NCBI GenBank assembly: GCA_035275845.1
Contig: DATEMD010000136.1
Location: 1-15,249 of the forward strand
DNA length: 15,249 bases
Direction: 5' to 3'
Source: REEB95 sp035275845
GTDB taxonomy: Bacteria > Pseudomonadota > Alphaproteobacteria > ATCC43930 > CGMCC-115725
Every line of letters begins with the position of its first letter. The stretch's first letter is position 1. This document shows, one piece after another, positions 8,856 through 15,249 of this stretch. Position numbers and translations under genes: made by a program. The notes under the pieces are model-generated. The model saw only the letters and a list, made by a program, of their open reading frames with translations. It did not search any database and was not told the DNA's origin.

Positions 8856-9839
8856 TCAGGCGGTACGGCTCGACGTGCCCATGCCGCGCAGCACCATGCG
8901 CGCGAGGTGTCGCGGCTTGAAGGCGATCGCCGGGCGGCCGGCGCCGCGCGCCAGGCGCAACGCATCGCCATAGCCGGCCGGACCGCGACGCGACGCGTGA
9001 TAGGTATAGGCGTCGATCGCGCGCGCCAGTTCGGCATGCAGCGCGTCCTTCTCGGCGGCACTCAGCTCCAGGGTCTCGGCCTGCGCCATCAGGCGCGTCA
9101 GGCTCAGGACCTTGGCGCGATCGAATTCCGGTGTATTGCGCGCATGCGTCAAATTGCTGTCGTGCTCGCGTTTGTGCATCACCCTCGCGCGCGTGAAGGC
9201 AAAGCGGCCGGCGAGCGCCAGCCGCAGGAACAGATCGGTGTCCTCGCCGAAGCGCAGGGTCTCGTCGAACAAGCCAGCGTCGAGCGCGGCTTGGCGGCGA
9301 AGGATGCAGGCCGAGGTTCCGAAGGCGCCGGCGCCGAGCAGGGCGGCGAACATACCGTCGGCCGGCGTGAAGATGCCGTTCGCCAGTGTCGTCGCCCGGC
9401 GCGCGCCGATGCCCGATTTGGCGAACTGGCTGCGCACGACTTCGCCGTGGGCGTTGAATTCGGTCGAATCGCCGAAGGCAACGACGATGCCTGGTGCAGC
9501 TTGGATCGCCGACAGCAGCAGTTGATGGTGTGCTGGTGTGAGCAGATCGTCGGCGTCGAGCAATGCAATGAATTCGGCGTCACTGCGGCGGATCGCCAGA
9601 TTGCGCGCCGCGGACGGACCGCGCGGGCCGGTGTTGTGCAGTAGCCGGATCGGCAGGAAGTCGGCGTAATCGGCGGCGCAGGCAACGGCGACAGCGGCGG
9701 TGTCGTCGGTGCTGCGATCGTCGACGACGATGACGCTGCGCGGCAATACATGTTGCAGCGCGACGCTTTGCAGCGTGGCGCCGAGGAAGCGACCGGCATT
9801 GTGAGCCGGCACGATGACGTCGAGCGTGCCTGGTTTCAT
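8856..9839 (-). CDS. Family 2 glycosyltransferase
   Basis: The 327-residue protein has a GT-A fold glycosyltransferase domain that would use a nucleotide sugar in the cytosol. The N-terminus reads VIVPAHNAGRFL (8-19), then VVDDRSTDDT (38-47) for the nucleotide, and LLDADD (93-98) with the metal-binding Asp95-x-Asp97. FGEDTDLFLRL (197-207) carries the acidic acceptor-side residues. The C-terminal 80 residues are helical and Ala/Arg-rich with no clear membrane segment. It is first in a three-gene operon with a membrane glycosyltransferase and an acyltransferase. It may make a polyprenyl-linked sugar, but this is inference. The ribosome site is weak (TATAGG close to the ATG), and the start fits the usual GT2 N-terminus. 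Confidence 0.9.
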   Translation of the reverse strand: MKPGTLDVIVPAHNAGRFLGATLQSVALQHVLPRSVIVVDDRSTDDTAAVAVACAADYADFLPIRLLHNTGPRGPSAARNLAIRRSDAEFIALLDADDLLTPAHHQLLLSAIQAAPGIVVAFGDSTEFNAHGEVVRSQFAKSGIGARRATTLANGIFTPADGMFAALLGAGAFGTSACILRRQAALDAGLFDETLRFGEDTDLFLRLALAGRFAFTRARVMHKREHDSNLTHARNTPEFDRAKVLSLTRLMAQAETLELSAAEKDALHAELARAIDAYTYHASRRGPAGYGDALRLARGAGRPAIAFKPRHLARMVLRGMGTSSRTA

Positions 9840-9885
9840 GCCTATAAGGCAGCAAGTGTCGGGCCAGTGGCGGAAATCCTGGAAA

Positions 9886-9914
9886 AATCACCCGTCGCCG
9901 GACGCGATCGTCAA
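9886..9914 (-). promoter_or_regulatory. Candidate promoter of the glycan operon
   Basis: On the minus strand TTGACG (9914 to 9909) is followed after 17 bp by GTGATT (9891 to 9886). The -35 is good and the -10 poor. Transcription would begin near 9880, about 40 nt before the GT2 start. It is back-to-back with the candidate promoter of the SIMPL gene. Confidence 0.35.
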
Positions 9915-9922
9915 TTCTGCCA

Positions 9923-9960
9923 ACGGTTAATTCCGGCCGTATTATGTTGGCTACGGTTAA
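9923..9960 (+). promoter_or_regulatory. Direct repeat flanking the -10 of the SIMPL gene
   Basis: ACGGTTAA occurs at 9923-9930 and again at 9953-9960, exactly 30 bp apart, close to three helical turns. Each copy is followed by CCGGCCG (9933-9939 and 9968-9974). TATTAT (9940-9945), a near-consensus -10, lies between the copies; no good -35 is visible. The layout suits an activator or repressor binding the same face of the helix. The spacing does not fit CtrA (TTAA-N7-TTAA). Confidence 0.4.
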
Positions 9961-10002
9961 CGCGCGACCGGCCGACTGTCGTCGGGATCGACGGAGTAGA
10001 GA

Positions 10003-10764
10003 ATGACCGAGAAGAACAACATCGTTGCTGCGTCAATTCTCGGTGTTTTGGTCGCAGTCGGCTTGGCTGCAGCGGGCTATTTCGTCAGCAATACGGTTTA
10101 CAAAGGCCGGTTGGCGGCCAACGCGGTCACCGTCAAAGGTTTCGACGAACGCGACGTCAAAGCCGATCTGGCGCTGTGGCAAATCGGTTATTCAGCCACC
10201 GGCGGCAATCTCAGCGATGTCTATACGCGGGCACGTGCCGATGAAACGGCGCTCGTCGCTTTCCTCACGCAGAGCGGATTCAAACCGGCGGACGTCAAAT
10301 CCGACAATCTTGCCGTCACCGATTTGATGGCAAATCCGTACCGTCCGAAGGACACGTCGGAGAGCGCGCGCTACATCGTCAAGAACACGATCTTGGTGCG
10401 CTCGAACGATGTCGACCTTGTCGCGCACACGATGCGCGGCGTGAGCGATCTCATCAAGCAAGGGATCGTGCTGACGACCAACGACGTCGATTACGAATTC
10501 ACCAAGCTCAACGACATCAAGGCGTCGATGCTGCGCGCCGCGACCCAAAACGCACGCGAAGCGGCAAACCAATTTGCCAACGATGCCGGCAGCAAGGTTG
10601 GCTCGATCCAATCGGCCAATCAGGGCTTCTTCTCGATCGTGTCACGCGATGCGGCGTCGGCTGGCGCCGAGGGCGAATCCTTCCGCGCCGGCGCCGGACA
10701 AATCAGCACGATCGACAAGAAAGTCCGTGTCGTCGTGACGCTGACTTATTATCTCGAACGCTGA
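10003..10764 (+). CDS. Membrane-anchored SIMPL-domain (DUF541) protein
   Basis: The 253-residue protein starts with a short charged stretch and one hydrophobic segment (about 7-29) that anchors it in the inner membrane with the rest in the periplasm. The SIMPL domain runs from about residue 42 (AVTVKGFDERDVKADLALW) to the end (VRVVVTLTYYLER). Proteins with this domain include E. coli YggE, linked to oxidative stress, but the biochemical role is unknown. The anchored form resembles the COG2859 type. GGAG (9993-9996) gives a good ribosome site for ATG 10003. It is divergent from the glycan operon across 163 bp and stands alone before tRNA-Asp. Third positions are slightly less GC-rich than in the clp/lon genes. 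Confidence 0.85.
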   Translation: MTEKNNIVAASILGVLVAVGLAAAGYFVSNTVYKGRLAANAVTVKGFDERDVKADLALWQIGYSATGGNLSDVYTRARADETALVAFLTQSGFKPADVKSDNLAVTDLMANPYRPKDTSESARYIVKNTILVRSNDVDLVAHTMRGVSDLIKQGIVLTTNDVDYEFTKLNDIKASMLRAATQNAREAANQFANDAGSKVGSIQSANQGFFSIVSRDAASAGAEGESFRAGAGQISTIDKKVRVVVTLTYYLER

Positions 10765-10870
10765 TCGATTGCGGTTGAACAGTGTCGCGGCGCACGCCAC
10801 ATCAAGGAGCGAACCCGCGATCGATTTTGGGGTCGGCAGCGGCGATATTGCGATGCGATACCGCGCTGCC

Positions 10871-10906
10871 AAAAGAGGCGCAAAGGCCAGGGAAAACTTG
10901 GGAAAA
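10871..10906 (+). promoter_or_regulatory. Phased A-tracts upstream of the tRNA-Asp promoter
   Basis: A-runs start at 10871, 10882, 10893 and 10903, spaced 11, 11 and 10 bp apart, in an otherwise GC-rich spacer. Two lie within a repeated GGGAAAA. Runs phased with the helix bend DNA. Their place, ending 15 bp before the -35 box, suits an UP-element or curved-DNA activation of a strong stable-RNA promoter. Confidence 0.45.
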
Positions 10907-10921
10907 TCCGGCCTCGCGCGC

Positions 10922-10950
10922 TTGACACCCTAGGGCCGCAGGGGTAGGAC
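10922..10950 (+). promoter_or_regulatory. Promoter of tRNA-Asp
   Basis: TTGACA (10922-10927) is a perfect -35 and TAGGAC (10945-10950) a partial -10, at the ideal 17-bp spacing. Transcription would begin near 10957, about 18 nt before the mature tRNA. As no terminator is seen after the tRNA, the promoter may also serve nuoA onward. Confidence 0.65.
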
Positions 10951-10974
10951 TGGCCGCCGCGGTGTCGGTGCTGC

Positions 10975-11051
<77 letters not shown>

Positions 11052-11057
11052 TTTGCG

Positions 11058-11068
11058 TGACGGCGTCA
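11058..11068 (+). promoter_or_regulatory. Small inverted repeat in the nuoA leader
   Basis: TGACG-G-CGTCA (11058-11068) is an 11-bp perfect palindrome around a central G, between tRNA-Asp and nuoA. It looks more like a dimer-protein operator than a hairpin, as the loop would be a single base. It may be chance. Confidence 0.2.
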
Positions 11069-11116
11069 GCTTCGCCTTTCGCAGCCCACCATCGCGCTCG
11101 TTTGGGAGCGTCGTCG

Positions 11117-11482
11117 ATGGATAGTTTGCTGCGCGAATATCTGCCGATCCTGATTTTCATCGGGGTTGCCGTTGCGCTGTCCGTCGTCATCGTGCTGGCG
11201 TCGTTCGTTTTGGTGCGGCAACGGCCCGACTCGGAGAAAGTGTCGCCTTATGAGTGCGGCTTCCCGCCGTTCTCCGATGCGCGCACCAAGTTCGACGTGC
11301 GCTTCTATCTGGTGTCGCTGCTGTTCATCATCTTCGATCTTGAAGTCGCCTTCCTATTCCCCTGGGCCGTCGCGCTCGGCAAGATCGGCGTCTTCGGTTT
11401 CTGGTCGATGATGGTCTTCCTCGGTGTTCTCACCGTCGGATTCATCTACGAATGGAAGACGGGAGCGCTCGAATGGGAGTGA
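11117..11482 (+). CDS. nuoA: NADH-quinone oxidoreductase subunit A
   Basis: NuoA is a small membrane subunit of respiratory complex I at the junction of the membrane and peripheral arms, near the quinone channel. The 121 residues are typical. Three transmembrane helices are visible (about 8-30, 65-85 and 92-112). The loop between helices 1 and 2 has the conserved YECGFPPF with the Cys of the quinone-site loop, and helix 2 carries the conserved FDLEVAFLFPWA. ATG 11117 has GGGAG (11104-11108) upstream. An in-frame ATG at 11057 would add 20 polar residues and lacks a ribosome site. The gene opens the nuo operon and overlaps nuoB by 10 bp. Confidence 0.96.
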   Translation: MDSLLREYLPILIFIGVAVALSVVIVLASFVLVRQRPDSEKVSPYECGFPPFSDARTKFDVRFYLVSLLFIIFDLEVAFLFPWAVALGKIGVFGFWSMMVFLGVLTVGFIYEWKTGALEWE

Positions 11483-11970
11483 TCGCGCCTGCCGAGGCGT
11501 TTTCCGAGGCGCGTCGTCAAGGTTTCATCCTGTCGACGGTCGACCAACTCGTGAAGTGGGCGCAGACCGGCTCGCTCTGGCCGATGACCTTTGGTCTCGC
11601 CTGCTGCGCGGTCGAAATGATGCACACCGCCGCGTCACGCTACGACCTCGATCGTTTCGGCGTCGTGTTCCGGCCAAGCCCGCGCCAATCCGACGTGATG
11701 ATCGTCGCCGGCACGCTGTGCAACAAGATGGCGCCGGCGCTGCGCAAGGTTTACGACCAGATGGCCGAGCCGCGCTGGGTGATCTCGATGGGGTCGTGTG
11801 CGAACGGCGGCGGTTATTATCATTATTCCTACTCGGTGGTGCGCGGCTGCGACCGCGTCGTACCGGTGGACATCTACGTTCCCGGCTGTCCACCCACCGC
11901 CGAGGCGTTGCTTTACGGCGTGTTGCAACTACAGAAAAAGATCCATCGCGAGCGGCGTTTCGCACGCTGA
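11473..11970 (+). CDS. nuoB: NADH-quinone oxidoreductase subunit B
   Basis: NuoB holds cluster N2, the last iron-sulphur centre that passes electrons to quinone. The 165-residue protein carries the expected ligands: the adjacent Cys44-Cys45 (GLACCAVEMM), Cys109 (MGSCANGGGYY) and Cys139 (VPGCPPTAEAL). I chose ATG 11473, inside the end of nuoA, because GGGAG (11461-11465) is 7 nt upstream. The alternative ATG 11452 would add seven residues and has no ribosome site. The 10-bp overlap with nuoA suggests coupled translation, and nuoC starts 25 bp after the stop. Confidence 0.96.
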   Translation: MGVIAPAEAFSEARRQGFILSTVDQLVKWAQTGSLWPMTFGLACCAVEMMHTAASRYDLDRFGVVFRPSPRQSDVMIVAGTLCNKMAPALRKVYDQMAEPRWVISMGSCANGGGYYHYSYSVVRGCDRVVPVDIYVPGCPPTAEALLYGVLQLQKKIHRERRFAR

Positions 11971-11995
11971 TTGGTGAGGCTCGACAGGACGAAGA

Positions 11996-12613
11996 ATGAC
12001 CCAGCCGCTTGAGGCCCTCGGCGAAAAGGTGGCCGCCGCCTTTCCGCAGGACGTGTTGCGCCGTGAGATTGCGCACGACGAGCTGATGGTCGGCGTGCGC
12101 CGCGAGGCGATCGTGCGCGTGCTGCAATTCCTGCGCGACGATCCGGATTGCCGGTTCGGCATACTTGTCGACATCTGCGGTGTCGATTATCCCGAACGCG
12201 CCGAGCGGCTCGAGGTCGTCTACAACCTCTTGAGCCTGACGCACAATCGCCGCATCCGCCTCAAGGTCACGACCGACGAGCAGACGCCGGTGCCGTCGGC
12301 GACGCCGATCTATAGCGCCGCCGGCTGGTTCGAGCGCGAGTGCTGGGATCTGCTCGGCGTCTATTTCGCCGATCATCCTGATCTGCGTCGTATCCTCACC
12401 GATTACGGTTTCGAAGGTCATCCGCTGCGCAAGGACTTCCCGCTCACCGGTTACGTCGAAGTGCGCTACGACGAAGAGCAGAAGCGGGTCGTCTACGAGC
12501 CGGTCAAGCTCAAGCAGGAATTCCGCAGCTTCGACTTCCTGTCGCCGTGGGAGGGCATGAACACGATCCTGCCGGGCGACGAGAAGGCTTCGGGCCAGGA
12601 CGGTTCGAAATGA
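11996..12613 (+). CDS. nuoC: NADH-quinone oxidoreductase subunit C
   Basis: NuoC is the 30-kDa peripheral-arm subunit that packs against NuoD and NuoB. The 205-residue protein carries the family signature from ERECWDLLGVYF (113-124) through HPDLRRILTDYGF (127-139) to GHPLRKDFPLTG (141-152). NuoC is separate from NuoD here, as is usual in Alphaproteobacteria and unlike the fused NuoCD of E. coli. AGGA (11986-11989) is the ribosome site. The stop overlaps the nuoD start as ATGA. Confidence 0.96.
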   Translation: MTQPLEALGEKVAAAFPQDVLRREIAHDELMVGVRREAIVRVLQFLRDDPDCRFGILVDICGVDYPERAERLEVVYNLLSLTHNRRIRLKVTTDEQTPVPSATPIYSAAGWFERECWDLLGVYFADHPDLRRILTDYGFEGHPLRKDFPLTGYVEVRYDEEQKRVVYEPVKLKQEFRSFDFLSPWEGMNTILPGDEKASGQDGSK

Positions 12614-13827
12614 GCGCCGAAACCGCCTCGGTGAAGCCGCCTGCGATCGTGAACGAAGCCGCGATCAAGAGCTTCACGATGAATTTCGGGCCGCAGCATC
12701 CGGCGGCGCACGGCGTGCTGCGCCTGGTGCTGGAAATGGACGGCGAGGTGATCGAGCGCGCCGATCCGCATATCGGCCTGCTGCACCGCGGCACCGAGAA
12801 GCTGATCGAATACAAGACATACATGCAGGCGACACCCTATTTCGACCGGCTCGATTACGTCTCGCCGATGTGCCAGGAGCACGCGTTCGCGCTCGCGGTC
12901 GAAAAGCTGATGGGCATCGCGCCGCCGCCGCGCGCGCAATACATCCGCGTGCTGTATTCCGAGATCACCCGTATCCTCAATCATCTCCTCAACCTGACCG
13001 CTTTCGCGCTCGATGTCGGCGCGATCACGCCGCTGCTCTGGGGTTTCGAAGAGCGCGAGAAGCTGATGGAATTCTACGAGCGCGCCTCGGGGGCGCGGCT
13101 GCACGCCAACTATTTCCGTCCCGGCGGCGTACATCAGGATTTGTCGCCCGGCCTGCTCGAGGACATCGCGGCCTTCTGCGATCAGTTTCCGAAGCGCATC
13201 GACGATCTCGAACGATTGCTGACCGAGAATCGTATCTTCAAGCAACGCACGGTCGATATCGGCCGCATGACGCGCGAGCAGGCGATCGATTGGGGCTTCT
13301 CCGGTCCGATGCTGCGCGCGTCCGGCGTGCCGTGGGATCTGCGCAAGGCGCAGCCCTACGACGTCTACGGCGACATGGATTTCGACATCCCGATCGGCAA
13401 GAACGGCGATTGCTGGGATCGTTATCTGGTGCGAATGGAAGAGATGCACCAGAGCTTGCGCATCATCAGACAATGCATCGATCAGATGCCCTCGGGCCCG
13501 CACATGGTCGATGACCGCAAAATCGCGCCGCCGCCACGCGCCGAGATGAAGAGTTCGATGGAGGCGCTGATCCATCACTTCAAGCTCTATACCGAGGGCT
13601 ATCACGTGCCGGCGGGCGAGACGTACACCGCCGTTGAAGCGCCCAAGGGTGAATTCGGCGTCTATCTGGTGTCCGACGGTTCGAACAAGCCCTATCGCTG
13701 TAAGATCCGTGCGCCGGGCTATGCGTTCCTGCAAAGCACCGATTTCGTGTCGCGCGGCCACATGCTGGCCGACGTGGTGGCGATCATCGGTTCGATGGAC
13801 ATCGTCTTCGGCGAGATCGACCGATGA
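12610..13827 (+). CDS. nuoD: NADH-quinone oxidoreductase subunit D
   Basis: NuoD is the 49-kDa subunit that forms most of the quinone-binding pocket with NuoB. The protein is 405 residues. GPQHPAAHG (27-35) has His34 and RLDY has Tyr83. These match the His38 and Tyr87 quinone-site pair of Thermus Nqo4, with the same 49-residue separation. HIGLLHRGTEKL (54-65) and the C-terminal end DIVFGEIDR are also typical. ATG 12610 overlaps the nuoC stop by 4 bp with AGGACGG upstream. An in-frame ATG at 12547 lies inside nuoC and is rejected. The stop overlaps nuoE, again as ATGA. Confidence 0.97.
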   Translation: MSAETASVKPPAIVNEAAIKSFTMNFGPQHPAAHGVLRLVLEMDGEVIERADPHIGLLHRGTEKLIEYKTYMQATPYFDRLDYVSPMCQEHAFALAVEKLMGIAPPPRAQYIRVLYSEITRILNHLLNLTAFALDVGAITPLLWGFEEREKLMEFYERASGARLHANYFRPGGVHQDLSPGLLEDIAAFCDQFPKRIDDLERLLTENRIFKQRTVDIGRMTREQAIDWGFSGPMLRASGVPWDLRKAQPYDVYGDMDFDIPIGKNGDCWDRYLVRMEEMHQSLRIIRQCIDQMPSGPHMVDDRKIAPPPRAEMKSSMEALIHHFKLYTEGYHVPAGETYTAVEAPKGEFGVYLVSDGSNKPYRCKIRAPGYAFLQSTDFVSRGHMLADVVAIIGSMDIVFGEIDR

Positions 13828-14450
13828 GCGCGCACGACAATTCGGCGCCGGTGGTGCAGCCGACGAGTTTTGCCTTCACGCCAGAGAACCTGAAGAAGGC
13901 GCAGGCGTACATCGCCAAGTATCCGGCCGGTCGCCAGGCGAGTGCGGTGCTGCCGTTGCTCGATCTGGCGCAGCGCCAGCACGACAATTGGTTGCCGCGC
14001 GCGGCGATGGATGCGGTTGCCGACATGCTCGGCATGGCGCGCATCCGCGTCTACGAGGTCGCGACGTTCTACACCATGTTCAACTTGAAGCCGGTCGGGA
14101 AGCACTTCTTCCAGATTTGCACGACGACGCCGTGCTGGCTCCGGGGCTCGGATCAAGTGGTTGCCGCATGCAAGAAGAAGCTCGGCATCGGTATCGGCGA
14201 GAGCACGGCCGACGGCAAGTTCACGCTGCGCGAGGTCGAATGTCTCGGCGCCTGTGTCAACGCGCCGGTCATCCAGGTCAACGACGATTTCTACGAGGAT
14301 CTCGATGGCCGCTCGACCGAGGCGCTGATCGACGCGCTGGCGCGCGGCGAAAAGCCGCCGATGGGTTCGGTGACAAAGCGCCAAACCTCGGCGCCTGAAG
14401 GCGGCGCCACCACGCTCAAGGATTTGTCGTTCGCCGGAGGCAAGCGCTGA
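13824..14450 (+). CDS. nuoE: NADH-quinone oxidoreductase subunit E
   Basis: NuoE is the 24-kDa subunit of the NADH dehydrogenase module and carries the 2Fe-2S cluster N1a. The 208-residue protein has the four ligands Cys99 and Cys104 (CTTTPC) and Cys140 and Cys144 (CLGAC). It has the usual helical N-terminal half with VATFYTMFNLKPVGKH (79-94). The last 50 residues are a polar tail typical of longer alphaproteobacterial or mitochondrial forms. It overlaps nuoD by 4 bp (ATGA), and its stop shares one base with the nuoF start (TGATG). Confidence 0.96.
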   Translation: MSAHDNSAPVVQPTSFAFTPENLKKAQAYIAKYPAGRQASAVLPLLDLAQRQHDNWLPRAAMDAVADMLGMARIRVYEVATFYTMFNLKPVGKHFFQICTTTPCWLRGSDQVVAACKKKLGIGIGESTADGKFTLREVECLGACVNAPVIQVNDDFYEDLDGRSTEALIDALARGEKPPMGSVTKRQTSAPEGGATTLKDLSFAGGKR

Positions 14451-15249
14451 TGCTCGCCGACAAGGACCGTATCTTCACCAATCTCTATGGCCAGTTCGAT
14501 TGGCGCCTCGACGGCGCCCAGGGCGCGCGCAAGCGCGGCGACTGGGACGGCACCAAGGACCTGGTCGCCAAGGGTCGCGATTGGATCGTCAACGAGGTCA
14601 AGGCCTCGGGCCTACGCGGCCGCGGTGGCGCCGGATTCCCGACCGGCCTCAAGTGGTCGTTCATGCCCAAGCAGAGCGATCGCCCAACCTATCTCGTTGT
14701 CAACGCCGACGAGAGCGAGCCCGGCACCTGTAAGGACCGCGACATCATCCGCCACGATCCGCACAAGCTGATCGAGGGTTGCTTGCTCGCCTCGGTCGGC
14801 ATGGGCGCGCATCACTGCTACATCTATATCCGCGGCGAGTTCGTCAATGAGGCGAAGGTTCTCCAGGCGGCTATCGACGAGGCTTATGCCGCCGGGCTCG
14901 TCGGCAAGAACGCCTGCGGCTCGGGCTACGATTTTGACATCTATCTGCATCGCGGCGCCGGCGCCTATATCTGCGGCGAGGAAACGGCGCTCTTGGAATC
15001 GCTCGAAGGCAAGAAAGGCCAGCCGCGCCTCAAGCCGCCATTCCCGGCTGGCGTCGGACTCTATGGCTGCCCGTCGACGGTCAACAACGTCGAGACCATC
15101 GCCGTGGTGCCGACCATCCTGCACCGCGGCGGCGCCTGGTTCGCCGGCATCGGCCGGCCGAAGAACGAAGGCACCAAGGTGTTCTGCATCTCCGGGCACG
15201 TCGAGAAGCCGTGCAACGTCGAAGAGGCGATGGGGATTCCGCTGCGCGA
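14450..15249 (+). CDS. nuoF: NADH-quinone oxidoreductase subunit F, 5' part
   Basis: NuoF is the 51-kDa subunit that binds NADH and FMN and begins electron transfer in complex I. The first 266 codons are in the window and the frame is open to the right edge. GRGGAGFPTG (57-66) is the glycine-rich NADH/FMN loop, VVNADESEPGTCKDR (83-97) is the FMN-binding segment and AYICGEETALLESLEG (172-187) is also a family signature. The Cys ligands of cluster N3 would lie beyond the edge. ATG 14450 is reached by a TGATG junction with nuoE, with GGAGG at 14436-14440 as a likely ribosome site. Confidence 0.96.
   Translation, partial: MLADKDRIFTNLYGQFDWRLDGAQGARKRGDWDGTKDLVAKGRDWIVNEVKASGLRGRGGAGFPTGLKWSFMPKQSDRPTYLVVNADESEPGTCKDRDIIRHDPHKLIEGCLLASVGMGAHHCYIYIRGEFVNEAKVLQAAIDEAYAAGLVGKNACGSGYDFDIYLHRGAGAYICGEETALLESLEGKKGQPRLKPPFPAGVGLYGCPSTVNNVETIAVVPTILHRGGAWFAGIGRPKNEGTKVFCISGHVEKPCNVEEAMGIPLR

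Noticed and set aside
9923..9960. Possible CtrA site from the two TTAA motifs
   Set aside because: CtrA boxes need TTAA-N7-TTAA. Here the spacing is 26 bp.
12493..13761. 422-codon minus-strand frame opposite nuoD
   Set aside because: It is antisense to a fully conserved nuoD and has no family signature of its own.

Overview
This window looks like a chromosomal core segment of a high-GC alphaproteobacterium. The order clpP-clpX-lon-hupB, then tRNA-Val and tRNA-Asp, then nuoABCDEF, is the arrangement I know from Caulobacter-, Rhizobium- and Rhodospirillum-type genomes. Genus cannot be fixed from what is visible. Codon use is GC-rich at third positions throughout, and no integrase, transposase, phage gene or CRISPR array is present.

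Region 1 (1-5340) holds the protein quality-control block on the plus strand. A 25-codon tail of an unidentified gene comes first, then the ClpP peptidase, its ClpX unfoldase, the Lon protease and the nucleoid protein HU. ClpXP and Lon are the main ATP-dependent cytosolic proteases. HU is a known Lon substrate in some bacteria. The spacers carry a rho-independent terminator after clpX, an extended -10 promoter before lon, a long perfect hairpin after lon, a TTGACC promoter before hupB, and two GC-rich hairpins after hupB.

Region 2 (5346-11051) is framed by two intact CCA-encoding tRNA genes, tRNA-Val(UAC) and tRNA-Asp(GUC). These usually sit close together just before nuoA. Here they are separated by about 5.5 kb of accessory DNA. 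It contains a small DUF6197-like gene preceded by five back-to-back perfect stem-loops. A three-gene minus-strand operon follows, encoding a GT2 glycosyltransferase, a PMT/ArnT-like membrane glycosyltransferase and an acyltransferase-3 family membrane protein. A membrane-anchored SIMPL-domain protein is divergently transcribed from that operon. The three-gene operon reads as a small cell-surface glycan building and decorating module.

Region 3 (11117-15249) is the start of the respiratory complex I operon, nuoA to nuoF. Its genes overlap or sit very close together, with intact Fe-S and quinone-site residues; nuoF runs off the window. A consensus -35 promoter with phased A-tracts drives tRNA-Asp. 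No terminator is seen before nuoA, so the tRNA may be the first cistron of the nuo transcript.

The most unusual items are the tandem stem-loop leader (5522-5619), the accessory insert between the two tRNAs, the phased A-tracts upstream of the tRNA-Asp promoter, and a 30-bp-spaced direct repeat flanking the -10 of the SIMPL gene.
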